Part shown: positions 50,717 through 59,063 of the stretch, piece after piece
How positions within the stretch are numbered: position 1 is the stretch's first letter
How the letters are laid out: each line of letters opens with the position of its first letter
Assembly (NCBI GenBank): GCA_964458715.1
Contig: CAYWJP010000001.1
Span: 17,032 to 81,031, forward strand
From: UBA2773 sp964458715
GTDB lineage: Bacteria; Patescibacteriota; Minisyncoccia; Moranbacterales; DUUL01
Length of the DNA stretch: 64,000 nt
Direction of reading: 5' to 3'
Program-made: the position numbers and the translations under genes
The notes under the pieces: model-generated
Database searches by the model: none
Told to the model about the DNA's origin: nothing
The model's input: only the letters and a program-made list of their open reading frames with translations

Positions 50717-51073
50717 TTAAAAATTCAGTTTTTGCGCTAAATCAGAAACAATTGGTAAATCCTTCATCTTCCCCTCTGAAACATTAATAATTCCCATTAT
50801 GGAAAAAATTACAATAGCGATATGAACGAAGAATCCCAAACCAAATATCGGGTACAAGACCATTCCAATCACCCATCCGATTGTTAAAACTATCCCTTGC
50901 TTGACATGAAATTTGACGAATTCACTCTTCGGTTTTAACAACATGGGAATAATAAATAAAATTCCCAAATAACTCAACATCGCAATTGTCTTATTTTCTT
51001 GAATATCTCTTTTTTCAGTAGAAGTTTTTTTAACTTCTGTTTTTGAAACAGTTTTTTTCTTTTTCTCTACCAT
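50717..51073 (-). CDS. DUF4870/Tic20-like small membrane protein
   Basis: A 118-residue protein. A Lys-rich start (MVEKKKKTVSKTEVKK) is followed by NKTIAMLSYLGILFIIPMLLKPKSEFVKFHVKQGIVLTIGWVIG, the typical DUF4870 pattern (FHxxQG), with about three membrane spans. Function is unknown. It lies between htpX and pyk. Confidence 0.8.
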   Translation of the reverse strand: MVEKKKKTVSKTEVKKTSTEKRDIQENKTIAMLSYLGILFIIPMLLKPKSEFVKFHVKQGIVLTIGWVIGMVLYPIFGLGFFVHIAIVIFSIMGIINVSEGKMKDLPIVSDLAQKLNF

Positions 51074-51112
51074 AATATTTTTTTATTTATTATATATTTA
51101 AAATTAAAAATC

Positions 51113-52018
51113 TTACTTATCCATTCCTTTTAATTTTGCGATTCTTTCTTTAATTGGCGGATGAGTCATAAATAATTTTGCGGTCAGCCCTTTAGCCATT
51201 TTACCTTTCAACGGATTCACAATATACATATGCGCCATTGCTTTGTTAGCTTTCTTAAGGCTAGCTGGAGATCCTGATAATTTTTCCAAAGCGCTAGCTA
51301 AACCCTCTGGATAACGAGTTAACAAAGCGCCATCAGCATCAGCTAAATATTCTCTTTTACGAGAAATCGCCAATTGCATTAGTATCGCTCCAATCGGAGC
51401 TAAAATAGCCAAAACTATTGCTAAAATAGTTATTACCAATTGAAGTTGTCCGCTTTCTTTATTGTTATCATTTTTCAAGCCTCCAAAAAAACTTATTCTA
51501 AAGAACCAATCTGATAATATGGCTATAAAACCAACCAAAACTGTCACCACGGTTCCCAATAAAATATCTCGATTACCAATATGAGAAAGTTCGTGAGCAA
51601 TCACCCCCTCCAATTCTTGCTTATCTAAAATTTCAATTAATCCAGTTGTCAGAGCCACTACAGCATTTTCAGGATTTCGCCCAGTTGCAAAAGCATTGGG
51701 CGAAACATCTTCAATAATATAAATTTTAGGAACTGGCAAACCAGCAGTAATACAAAGATTTTCTACTAAGTTATAAATATTACGATTGCTTTCTCTTTCA
51801 ATTGCTTTAGCACCATTCATAGTCAAAACAATTTTATCGCTCCACCAAAAACTCACAAGATTCATCCCTACAGCAAAAATAACTGCACCGTAAAGGATTG
51901 AGGAATTTTCAAGAACTTGAGAGAAAACCCAACCAATAATAATTACAAAAACTAAAAAACCGATTAGGTAGAACCAGGTCAGGCGAATATTTTTATCTTT
52001 CTGGTTGTAAATTGTCAC
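51113..52018 (-). CDS. htpX: membrane metalloprotease HtpX
   Basis: A 301-residue M48B zinc protease for membrane protein quality control. It has two N-terminal spans (about 12-33, 40-57), the zinc motif AHELSHIGNRDILLGT (HELSH at 142-146), further spans at 150-170 and 196-218, and the third ligand region REYLADADGALLT. It has FATGRNPENAVVALTTGL before the active site. It lies 18 nt downstream of lemA, the usual HtpX-LemA pair. Confidence 0.95.
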   Translation of the reverse strand: MTIYNQKDKNIRLTWFYLIGFLVFVIIIGWVFSQVLENSSILYGAVIFAVGMNLVSFWWSDKIVLTMNGAKAIERESNRNIYNLVENLCITAGLPVPKIYIIEDVSPNAFATGRNPENAVVALTTGLIEILDKQELEGVIAHELSHIGNRDILLGTVVTVLVGFIAILSDWFFRISFFGGLKNDNNKESGQLQLVITILAIVLAILAPIGAILMQLAISRKREYLADADGALLTRYPEGLASALEKLSGSPASLKKANKAMAHMYIVNPLKGKMAKGLTAKLFMTHPPIKERIAKLKGMDK

Positions 52019-52036
52019 CTGAATATAATTAGTTAT

Positions 52037-52591
52037 TTAGAATTTTACTTTCACATTCTTCTTCTCTTCTTCTCCGGCTTCAAAAAAATCTCGTTCTTTG
52101 AAATTTAAAATTCCAGCAATCGTATTATTGGGAAAAGTCTGAATTTTAATATTAAAATCTCTCACATTTCCGTTATAAAACCTTCTAGAAGCTTGAATCT
52201 TATTCTCCGTATCAGAAAGTTCTCTTTGCAACTCTAAAAAATTTTCGTTAGCTTTTAGATCAGGATAATTTTCTGAAACCGCAAACAATGATTTCAAAGT
52301 ACCGGAAAGCATATTTTCAGCCTCAATTTGATCTTTAGGATCACTCGCCCCCATCGCTCTAGTCCTGGCTTCAGTAACACTTTCCAGGACTCCTTTCTCG
52401 TGCTTGGCGTATCCCTTAACAGTCTCAATTAAATTTGGAATTAAATCGTAACGCCTTTTTAGTTGAACGTCGATATCTGACCAAGCTTCGTCAACTCGAT
52501 TTTTCAATTTAATTAGTCCATTATAAAGACCAATTCCCCATAAAATCAAAACTCCCGCCACCACTAGAATGGCAATTAATGTAGCTCCCAT
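52037..52591 (-). CDS. lemA: LemA family protein
   Basis: A 184-residue LemA protein: one N-terminal membrane anchor (about 4-24), then a long helical domain with LKNRVDEAWSDIDVQLKRRYDLIPNLIETVKGYAKHEK and a C-terminal FNIKIQTFPNNTIAGILNFKERDFFEA, all family hallmarks. Function is unclear, but it is often paired with htpX, as here. Confidence 0.95.
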   Translation of the reverse strand: MGATLIAILVVAGVLILWGIGLYNGLIKLKNRVDEAWSDIDVQLKRRYDLIPNLIETVKGYAKHEKGVLESVTEARTRAMGASDPKDQIEAENMLSGTLKSLFAVSENYPDLKANENFLELQRELSDTENKIQASRRFYNGNVRDFNIKIQTFPNNTIAGILNFKERDFFEAGEEEKKNVKVKF

Positions 52592-52999
52592 ATTTTTGAA
52601 GGATTTCTAATAAGGATTTTTTCGTTATGAAAAAATAGAATTTTTAGTTAAATTTTTTGAACAATTTTCGAAGCACTAACCAAAGTTAATGTGAGAAAAT
52701 TTGAAGATAATTTAACAAAAATTATAATTTTGCAATAGAAATAATTCTTGTTAGCGATCCTAGATTACTTTTTATAATTACTTTACATTTATATTTTAAC
52801 ATTTTTGTTATTTTTGTACAGAAAAGATATTTTTTATCTCAATAAATTCACTTCGAAAAGCAACGTAAGACAGGCGATAAACAGATATTTTTTAAAAAAA
52901 AATTACTTTCGTAGATAAATTTGACTTCATGACTATTAATTGATAGTTTAAAGATAACTATTAAATAAATTAAAAAAATAAAGCATTGGGAGGTGCAAA
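52592..52999. other. AT-rich noncoding region between lemA and the 53000 gene
   Basis: A divergent spacer of 408 nt with no gene. A hairpin AATTTTC...CACTAAC-CAAA-GTTAATGTG...GAAAATT lies near 52665-52712. No clear promoter stands out, although TTGATA near 52939 could serve the plus-strand gene. AAAAGCAACG near 52857 resembles a motif of the structured element but is isolated. Confidence 0.4.
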
Positions 53000-53359
53000 G
53001 TGAGCAAAGAAGAACTTTTAAAAAAACTTAGTTTTATGCCATGTCATGTCCCTGTCAATGGACACCGAATTGTCGTGGATAATAATTCTATTATTCTTTT
53101 CATTAAGAAAAATGAAAAGAATATTTGGGCTTCTGTTCAAATTATTAGCAAAGAAATTAACCAGAGTCCTTTGGCTCGTTATCAAGAATTAGACCCAAAG
53201 ACAAGAATTATTTACACAGTTTTTTTCTGGGAATTACTAGATTGCCTTAGTCGAATCCAGACTCTAAATCAAAAAGGAACTCTTTCAAAAATATTTAATT
53301 TAGAGATTTTTCCTAAAATCCCAGACACAGAAAAAAGATCTACGCTCTTGACAAATTGA
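53000..53359 (+). CDS. orphan protein, unknown function
   Basis: A 119-residue protein starting at GTG with a strong ribosome site (GGGAGG). It is soluble-looking and moderately hydrophobic, with RIVVDNNSIILFIKKNEKNIWASVQII as a possible beta region and IYTVFFWELLDCLSRIQTL as a helix. No family is recognised. It is a single gene ended by a strong terminator and belongs to the orphan cassette class. Confidence 0.65.
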   Translation: MSKEELLKKLSFMPCHVPVNGHRIVVDNNSIILFIKKNEKNIWASVQIISKEINQSPLARYQELDPKTRIIYTVFFWELLDCLSRIQTLNQKGTLSKIFNLEIFPKIPDTEKRSTLLTN

Positions 53360-53363
53360 GTCT

Positions 53364-53395
53364 ATCCCCGTTTTGGAAACTTCCAAAACGGGGAT
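53364..53395 (+). terminator. terminator of the 53000 gene
   Basis: ATCCCCGTTTTGGAA and TTCCAAAACGGGGAT form a nearly perfect long stem, followed by GATTTATTTTTTT. Confidence 0.9.
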
Positions 53396-53445
53396 GATTT
53401 ATTTTTTTAAAAAAAAGCTTGTAAAAATTGATTCTAAACAAAAAA

Positions 53446-53464
53446 CGAGACCCAAAAGTCTCGC
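53446..53464 (-). terminator. terminator of the hrcA-grpE-dnaK operon
   Basis: On the minus strand CGAGAC-TTTTGG-GTCTCG followed by TTTTTTG, 27 nt beyond the dnaK stop. Confidence 0.88.
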
Positions 53465-53490
53465 TTTCTGAAATCCAAAATAATTTTGAA

Positions 53491-55428
53491 TTATTTTTTA
53501 TCCTCCTCTTTTTCTTCTTCCTTTTTGTCATCTTCAACTTCCGCGTCCTTGACATTAGGTTCATCTTTCTTCTCTCCGCCTTCGGTTTTTTCACCATCTT
53601 TTTTAGCAGCCTCTTCTGCTTGTTGAGCTGCTTGATAAAGTTCTTGACCAATTTTTTGAGCTTCCTGAGAAAGTTCTTCAGAAGCTTTTTTAATAGCTTC
53701 AATATCATTTCCATCTTTAACTTTCCTTAGAGCTTCTATTTTTTCTTCTACCGGTTTTTTCTTATCATCCGCCACTTTATCACCAGCATCTTTCAAGGCT
53801 TTTTCAGTAGTAAAAATTAAAGTATCAGCTGTATTCTTAGCTTCTACTTCCTCTTTCTTTTTTTTGTCTTCTTCGGCGTGTTTTTCGGCATCTTTTTTCA
53901 TATTATCAATTTCTTCATCAGATAAACCAGAAGAAGATTCAATTCTAATAGATTGTTCTTTACCAGTTGCTTTGTCTTTAGCACTAACCTTTAAAATTCC
54001 GTTAGCATCAATATCAAAAGCTACTTCAATCTGAGGAATACCTCGAGGAGCTGGTGGAATACCATCCAAAATAAATCTCCCTAGTGATTTATTACCAGTC
54101 ACCATTTCTCTTTCACCTTGCAAAACATGAATATCAACTGAAGGCTGATTATCAGCAGCAGTTGAAAAAATTTGAGATTTATTTATTGGTACTGTCGAAT
54201 TTCTTTCAATCAAAGAAGTCCTTACTCCGCCCATAGTTTCAATGCCTAAAGTCAACGGGGTAACATCTAACAATAAAACATCTTTCACATCTCCTCGTAA
54301 AACTCCACCTTGGATAGCAGCTCCAGCTGCCACTACTTCATCAGGATTTACTGTGGCATTCGGTTTTTTACCAAAAAATTGTTCTACTCTACTTTTAACC
54401 AAAGGCATTCGGGTTTGTCCTCCAACTAGTATCACCTCACTAATATCGCTAGCTTTTAAGCCAGCATCTTTCAAAGCTTTTTCGCAAGGCGCTAATGTTT
54501 TGTCAACTAAGTCGCTAGATAATTCTTCTAATTTAGATCTTTTTAAAGTCATGACTAGATGTTTTGGTCCATCTTCTCCTGAAGTTATAAAGGGTTGATT
54601 AATTTCAGTTTCTTGCGAAGTTGAAAGTTCAACTTTGGCTTTTTCGGCAGCTTCCTTAATTCTTTGTAATGCCAAATTATCAGTTGATAAATCCATGCCT
54701 TCTTGTTTTTTAAATTCATCTAAAATCCAATCAATAATCTTTTGGTCAAAATCATCTCCCCCTAAATAGGTATCTCCGTTAGTTGATTTAACCTCTACTG
54801 TGTCTTCCCCTACTTCCAAGATAGAAACATCAAAAGTTCCTCCTCCTAAATCATAAACAGCAATTTTTTCATCTTTTTTCTTATTAAAACCATAAGCTAA
54901 CGCGGCTGCAGTTGGTTCATTGATAATTCGTAAAACTTTTAATCCAGCAATTTCACCAGCATCTTTGGTGGCTTTTCTTTGAGAATCATCAAAATAGGCA
55001 GGAACAGTAATTACCGCTTCTTCTATTTTTTCTCCTAATTTTTCTTCGGCATCAGCTTTCAACTTCTGCAAAACCATCGCGGCAATTTCAGCTGGTCGAT
55101 AATCTTTATCTTTCATAACAATATTAACCTCACCATTCTTACCTTCTTTTACTGTGAAAGGTAATGTTTTTTGAGCATCTTTAACTTGTTGATCAGAAAA
55201 CTTTCTACCAATTAATCGCTTAGCAGAAAAAATAGTACTCTCAGGATTAGTGACTCCTTGTCTCTTAGCTAAAAGACCAACTAGTCTTTCATTATTTTTA
55301 TTAATCGCTACTACCGAAGGAGTAGTTCTATTCCCTTCTTTATTTTCTAAAATTTCAGGTTTTCCTCCTTCAACTATTGCCATAGCGGAGTTTGTTGTAC
55401 CTAAATCAATTCCTAATACTTTTGACAT
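53491..55428 (-). CDS. dnaK: chaperone DnaK (Hsp70)
   Basis: A 645-residue Hsp70. It has GIDLGTTNSAMAIVEG (5-20), ITVPAYFDDSQRKATKDAGEIAGL, IAVYDLGGGTFDVSILEVG and ILVGGQTRMPLV in the ATPase domain, then the linker DVLLLDVTPLTLGIET and the substrate domain. The C-terminus is rich in E, K and D. It folds proteins with DnaJ (not in this window) and GrpE. It is the third gene of the CIRCE-controlled operon. Confidence 0.98.
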   Translation of the reverse strand: MSKVLGIDLGTTNSAMAIVEGGKPEILENKEGNRTTPSVVAINKNNERLVGLLAKRQGVTNPESTIFSAKRLIGRKFSDQQVKDAQKTLPFTVKEGKNGEVNIVMKDKDYRPAEIAAMVLQKLKADAEEKLGEKIEEAVITVPAYFDDSQRKATKDAGEIAGLKVLRIINEPTAAALAYGFNKKKDEKIAVYDLGGGTFDVSILEVGEDTVEVKSTNGDTYLGGDDFDQKIIDWILDEFKKQEGMDLSTDNLALQRIKEAAEKAKVELSTSQETEINQPFITSGEDGPKHLVMTLKRSKLEELSSDLVDKTLAPCEKALKDAGLKASDISEVILVGGQTRMPLVKSRVEQFFGKKPNATVNPDEVVAAGAAIQGGVLRGDVKDVLLLDVTPLTLGIETMGGVRTSLIERNSTVPINKSQIFSTAADNQPSVDIHVLQGEREMVTGNKSLGRFILDGIPPAPRGIPQIEVAFDIDANGILKVSAKDKATGKEQSIRIESSSGLSDEEIDNMKKDAEKHAEEDKKKKEEVEAKNTADTLIFTTEKALKDAGDKVADDKKKPVEEKIEALRKVKDGNDIEAIKKASEELSQEAQKIGQELYQAAQQAEEAAKKDGEKTEGGEKKDEPNVKDAEVEDDKKEEEKEEDKK

Positions 55429-55472
55429 AATTTTATTTATTAATTAATTATACTTATTAAATTTATTAAACT

Positions 55473-56348
55473 TTAACTAATTTTAACTATAGTAGGTCTA
55501 ATTATTTTGTCCCCTATTCTGTAACCATTTTTTACAATCTCCTTAATTACACTTTTAGATTCTTCTTGAGAATCTTCTATCTCAGCAATAACTTCATGAA
55601 TATTTTCATCAAATTTATCTCCAATTTTAGTTTCTATTAGACTAACCTCATTCTCCATTAAAACGTTTTCTAACTGTTTCTTAATATGCAAAATTCCTAT
55701 AACCCAATTATTTTCCGCTTCCTTTTCCGGAACATGCTTGAGTGCTAAATCAAAATTGTCTATAACTGGTAATAAATCAAAAACTAAAGCCTCTAAACAA
55801 TACCTTCTAAAATCTTCGTTTTCTTTAACAGCTCTTTTTTTGTAATTTTCTAAATCAGCCAAAGCTCTTTTCCATCCTAAAAATGCGCTTTTAGCCTCTA
55901 AAATTTCTTGAGCTTTTTGAATGGCGACTTTTTTTTCTTGTTCAAAACCATCTTTCTCCGAGAGCGTCTTTAGGGCTTCCTCAAAACTAAGCCATTCATA
56001 TTGTTGATGCTCTTTGCTTATTTTAACTTCTCCGCTTTTGTAATAAGCCAAAAACCTTAATCCACGTTTTTCATTTTTAAATTGTTTGTTTTCCTTAGCA
56101 AATTCAGCCGTTCCTAAAATATCAGCTACTTCAATCTTCAAGCCGGTTTCTTCTTGAATTTCTCTTGTCAACGCTTCTTCTAAAGTTTCAGCTTTTTCTA
56201 AAGTTCCTCCAGGTAAATCCCATTTCCCTGGATTTAAAATTTTATTTGATCTTTTTAAAAGCAAAATCTCATTCTGACTGTTAACTATAACTGCTTTAAC
56301 AGTTAAAATAGTTTTGGCAAACTTACTAATATTTTCCTTTTTTGACAT
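55473..56348 (-). CDS. grpE: Nudix hydrolase-GrpE fusion protein
   Basis: A 291-residue protein in the normal grpE position between hrcA and dnaK. Residues about 12-150 are a Nudix domain (box GTLEKAETLEEALTREIQEE, 48-67, catalytic Glu intact). Residues about 153-291 are GrpE: FLGWKRALADLENYKKRAVKENEDFRRY, LLPVIDNFDLAL, and the beta domain GDKFDENIHEVIAEIED...VIKEIVKNGYRIGDKIIRPTIVKI. The long N-terminal coiled coil of usual GrpE is short or replaced by Nudix. The frame is continuous, so it is a real fusion and not two genes. It would couple nucleotide hydrolysis or binding to nucleotide exchange on DnaK; the role is unknown. Confidence 0.92.
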   Translation of the reverse strand: MSKKENISKFAKTILTVKAVIVNSQNEILLLKRSNKILNPGKWDLPGGTLEKAETLEEALTREIQEETGLKIEVADILGTAEFAKENKQFKNEKRGLRFLAYYKSGEVKISKEHQQYEWLSFEEALKTLSEKDGFEQEKKVAIQKAQEILEAKSAFLGWKRALADLENYKKRAVKENEDFRRYCLEALVFDLLPVIDNFDLALKHVPEKEAENNWVIGILHIKKQLENVLMENEVSLIETKIGDKFDENIHEVIAEIEDSQEESKSVIKEIVKNGYRIGDKIIRPTIVKIS

Positions 56349-56367
56349 ATCTTTTATTTTATAATTT

Positions 56368-57123
56368 TTAAATAAAATTAATTACCAACAATAAGGACGT
56401 CAGATATTTTTGTCCACCTAAAGCCCTTCTCATAAATTCGATCAAACCCTTGTTTTGCTCATATCTCATTCTTTTCGGACCGATTATTGCCAGCAATCCT
56501 TTCTCGCCGTCACTTCTTTGATAGGGAGAAACAATCATTGAATAATTTTGAGCTTCTTGCAACGGATTTTCTTCTCCCACGAAAATTCGAACTTCACCGT
56601 CTTGAACATCCTTCAAAACTTTATCTAAATTTTCATCAATTGCATCTAACGCCATTACTAATTTAGATAAATCATTTTGATCAGCTAATTCTGGATCTTC
56701 CAAAAGATTGTGCATTCCAAAATCATAAAATTCATTTTTATCAACTATGCCACTAATTGCTAAACAATGAGACATCGAAGATAATAATTTAGCAGTAGTT
56801 CTTTCTAAACGAGCATTTTTAGTTTTAAGTTTTAACAGTTCTAGCTCTAATCTTTTCTGATATTCTAAATCGGCTTTTTCTCTAGTTATTAGATTATCAA
56901 TAAAATACCGATAACCTTTGTCGCTAGGAATTCTTCCGGCTGAAATATGAGGTTGAGTTAAAAAGCCTAATTCCTCCAACCGTGCCATCTCCGTTCTTAA
57001 CGTAGCCGAAGAAAATAATAAATCATATTTCTCTATTAATAAACCACTACTGACTGGAATGGCTGTATCAGAATATTCCTGAACAATTGTTTTTAGAATC
57101 TGATTTTGTCGTTCTGTTAACAT
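56368..57123 (-). CDS. hrcA: heat-shock repressor HrcA
   Basis: A 251-residue HrcA. The N-terminal winged helix LTERQNQILKTIVQEYSDTAIPVSSGLLIEKYDL...SSATLRTEMARLEELGFLTQPHISAGRIPSDKGYRYFID is typical; the GAF-like middle follows, with IVSPYQRSDGEKGLLAIIGPKRMRYEQN near 205-232. It is shorter than common HrcA (about 340). It represses its own operon through the CIRCE element at 57149-57175. Confidence 0.94.
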   Translation of the reverse strand: MLTERQNQILKTIVQEYSDTAIPVSSGLLIEKYDLLFSSATLRTEMARLEELGFLTQPHISAGRIPSDKGYRYFIDNLITREKADLEYQKRLELELLKLKTKNARLERTTAKLLSSMSHCLAISGIVDKNEFYDFGMHNLLEDPELADQNDLSKLVMALDAIDENLDKVLKDVQDGEVRIFVGEENPLQEAQNYSMIVSPYQRSDGEKGLLAIIGPKRMRYEQNKGLIEFMRRALGGQKYLTSLLLVINFI

Positions 57124-57148
57124 TATTCTAATAGTTTATTAATTTCAC

Positions 57149-57175
57149 TTAGCACTCTTCTATCTCGACTGCTAA
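57149..57175. promoter_or_regulatory. CIRCE operator
   Basis: TTAGCACTC (57149-57157), N9 and GACTGCTAA (57167-57175). It matches the CIRCE consensus TTAGCACTC-N9-GAGTGCTAA with one mismatch. It lies between the -10 box and the hrcA start, the right place for HrcA repression. Confidence 0.95.
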
Positions 57176-57179
57176 TTAT

Positions 57180-57207
57180 ATTTTAACCAGTTCTATTTTT
57201 TTGTCAA
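57180..57207 (-). promoter_or_regulatory. promoter of the hrcA operon
   Basis: On the minus strand TTGACA (57202-57207), 16 nt and TAAAAT (57180-57185), just upstream of CIRCE. Confidence 0.7.
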
Positions 57208-57230
57208 GCTTTTATTTTCACCCATTCAAA

Positions 57231-57250
57231 AAACCGACTTTCATCGGTTT
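57231..57250 (-). terminator. terminator after the anchored DUF5666-like gene
   Basis: AAACCGA / TCGGTTT stem, with T-runs on both strands; on the minus strand it is followed by TTTGAATG. Confidence 0.75.
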
Positions 57251-57273
57251 TTATACACAATTACCCCTTTTTA

Positions 57274-57810
57274 TTACTGGACCTTATGAATACTCAACCC
57301 CGTAAAAGAAGTTTTATTTAATATATTACTCTCTCCATTCGCGATAACTGATTCTCCAATTTTGAAAGAGGATATTTCCACAATTTCTCCCATCGAACTA
57401 GCATCAAGAGCGGGCATATAAATAGTAGTGTTCTGATCGATTAAAACTGTGGCTGTCCATTTAGTACCCTGATAATCAAAATCAACTGTAATATTGTCTG
57501 TTCCTATTTCACTAATGGCTCCTTTAGCACTAGTAATCGGTTCTTGAGTTATCTTGAGTTGATCTTCTTCCTCCAACTGACCATCTACAGGATTAACTAT
57601 TTCCTCAGCATTATTAATCGAAAATTCTTTTTTAATTGCTGCCAATTTATCATCTGTTTTTGATGCATCTTTCAAATCAGTTTTTTTAATTTCTGCAGAA
57701 GGAGCTAGAACTATTGGACTTTTACTTAAATTATAAGCATAGAAAATTAACAAAATAACCAAAGCTAATAAAATTACTCCTAATAAAATTGAAATTCTTT
57801 TGTTTTTCAT
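57274..57810 (-). CDS. membrane-anchored protein with DUF5666-like beta domain
   Basis: A 178-residue protein with an N-terminal membrane anchor (about 6-27) and, after a charged linker, a small beta domain from about residue 90: TSAKGAISEIGTDNITVDFDYQGTKWTATVLIDQNTTIYMP and GEIVEISSFKIGESVIANGESNI. This GxIxEIxxxxIxV..TV.VDxxT.I pattern resembles DUF5666 domains. It is probably exposed outside the cell membrane. Function is unknown. Confidence 0.72.
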   Translation of the reverse strand: MKNKRISILLGVILLALVILLIFYAYNLSKSPIVLAPSAEIKKTDLKDASKTDDKLAAIKKEFSINNAEEIVNPVDGQLEEEDQLKITQEPITSAKGAISEIGTDNITVDFDYQGTKWTATVLIDQNTTIYMPALDASSMGEIVEISSFKIGESVIANGESNILNKTSFTGLSIHKVQ

Positions 57811-57825
57811 TTTTTATTTTAAATA

Positions 57826-58845
57826 TTAATTCTCAGTCCAAGTTGCTGATTTTGCAACACAGTCAGCATCATCAGTTCCAACCACCTTACAAGTATACCC
57901 CACTGCGCAAACTTCTTTTTCATAATGAGAGCAAAATTGATGATTATTGTAGCAAGCAGATGAGGAGCAACCTTGTAAAGTACCATCATATTTGGCCCAA
58001 ATATTACCGTTTTGACAATATTCATGATCTGGTCCAGAGGTATTACAAGTATCAGAACCACATTCTTGAGCTTTATAATCCCCGCAAGAATTATAGCTCC
58101 AAGATCCTTGACAAGTACTCACCGAACAACCAGTGTTATTCCAATAACTATAGATTCCGTAAACATCATTATTGCTGCAATAAAGAAGTGGCGAAGTGGC
58201 CGTATTGCAATAACTAGGAGTACAAGTTTTTGTTCCAACAGCTGAAATAGAGCTGCAACCATTATTTCCTATTTGAGTGAAGCTATATCCTGAACAATAA
58301 GTACTAACACTAGGAGACCAAGAAGAATCGACTTTCGTTCCGGTGCAATAATAGCAACTATTGTTATAACCGCTATTAGTGCAGTAATTGCCAGCATTAG
58401 CACAACCAGGATCAAGGGTCCCGCCAGTAGTTCCACAACCGGTCGAACAAGTTGAACCTATACAAGTACTCGAGGCACAAGAATAATCAGGTTTACATTT
58501 AGGAGGACAATTTGGCGTAGTACAGCTTCGTGATTGAGTTTCTGTATAAGATTTGCAAGTAGTGCTAGTGCACGATCTAGTGCGTGTTTGTAGGCCAAGG
58601 CACTTAGCGGGAGGCGGAGCAACATAAGGAACGTTGGTATAAGGGGCTTGAGTTGGACCAGAAGTGGGAGTAACCGAAGATATTGTTTGAGGGGGTGGGG
58701 ATGGAGTGGTAGCGGCAACATAAGCTCTAGAAACCTGTTGTTCAATAGGCTTAGCTAAATTTATGGGCACCCCCATAAATGAGGCGTTAATTCCCTGAAC
58801 ATTTACAAAAAACAATCCAACTAAAACTAAAATTATTTTTTTCAT
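57826..58845 (-). CDS. secreted Cys-rich protein with TSP1-like segment
   Basis: A 339-residue exported protein: signal peptide (1-21, MKKIILVLVGLFFVNVQGINA), a Pro/Thr-rich linker (residues 45-80), then about 250 residues with more than 35 Cys. The start of the Cys region, KCLGLQTRTRSCTSTTCKSYTETQSRSC, has the R-x-R-x-C pattern of thrombospondin type 1 repeats, but without the WSxW strand. It is presumably a disulfide-rich surface or matrix protein, served by the thioredoxin-fold protein (40125) or similar. It lies downstream of the 737-residue gene, whose last residues look like the missing first half of a TSP1 repeat. Confidence 0.8.
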   Translation of the reverse strand: MKKIILVLVGLFFVNVQGINASFMGVPINLAKPIEQQVSRAYVAATTPSPPPQTISSVTPTSGPTQAPYTNVPYVAPPPAKCLGLQTRTRSCTSTTCKSYTETQSRSCTTPNCPPKCKPDYSCASSTCIGSTCSTGCGTTGGTLDPGCANAGNYCTNSGYNNSCYYCTGTKVDSSWSPSVSTYCSGYSFTQIGNNGCSSISAVGTKTCTPSYCNTATSPLLYCSNNDVYGIYSYWNNTGCSVSTCQGSWSYNSCGDYKAQECGSDTCNTSGPDHEYCQNGNIWAKYDGTLQGCSSSACYNNHQFCSHYEKEVCAVGYTCKVVGTDDADCVAKSATWTEN

Positions 58846-59063
58846 ATTTTTTTTATTTCCAATTATTAATAGATATTGGCTAATTAATTAATAAAATTAA
58901 CCAAAATGAGAATTAGATACTTTTTATTTTTATAAATAACAAAAAAATAGAAATTAGAAAGATTTTATTATTTATCAATGTATTCTTTTTTAAATTTTTG
59001 CTTTAATTAAATTTATTTTAAAAATCCTTATAATCAAAAATTAAATCCAATATTTTTTCCAAA

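Noticed and set aside
52640..52740. Possible seventh copy of the structured element upstream of lemA
   Set aside because: It has a hairpin and TTTAACAAAA but lacks the CAAAGAAAT and TTCRAGG core, so the likeness is within what AT-rich sequence can give.
53340..53714. Lys-rich open frame antisense or out of frame to the dnaK 3' end
   Set aside because: Low-complexity shadow of the E/K-rich dnaK tail in another frame.
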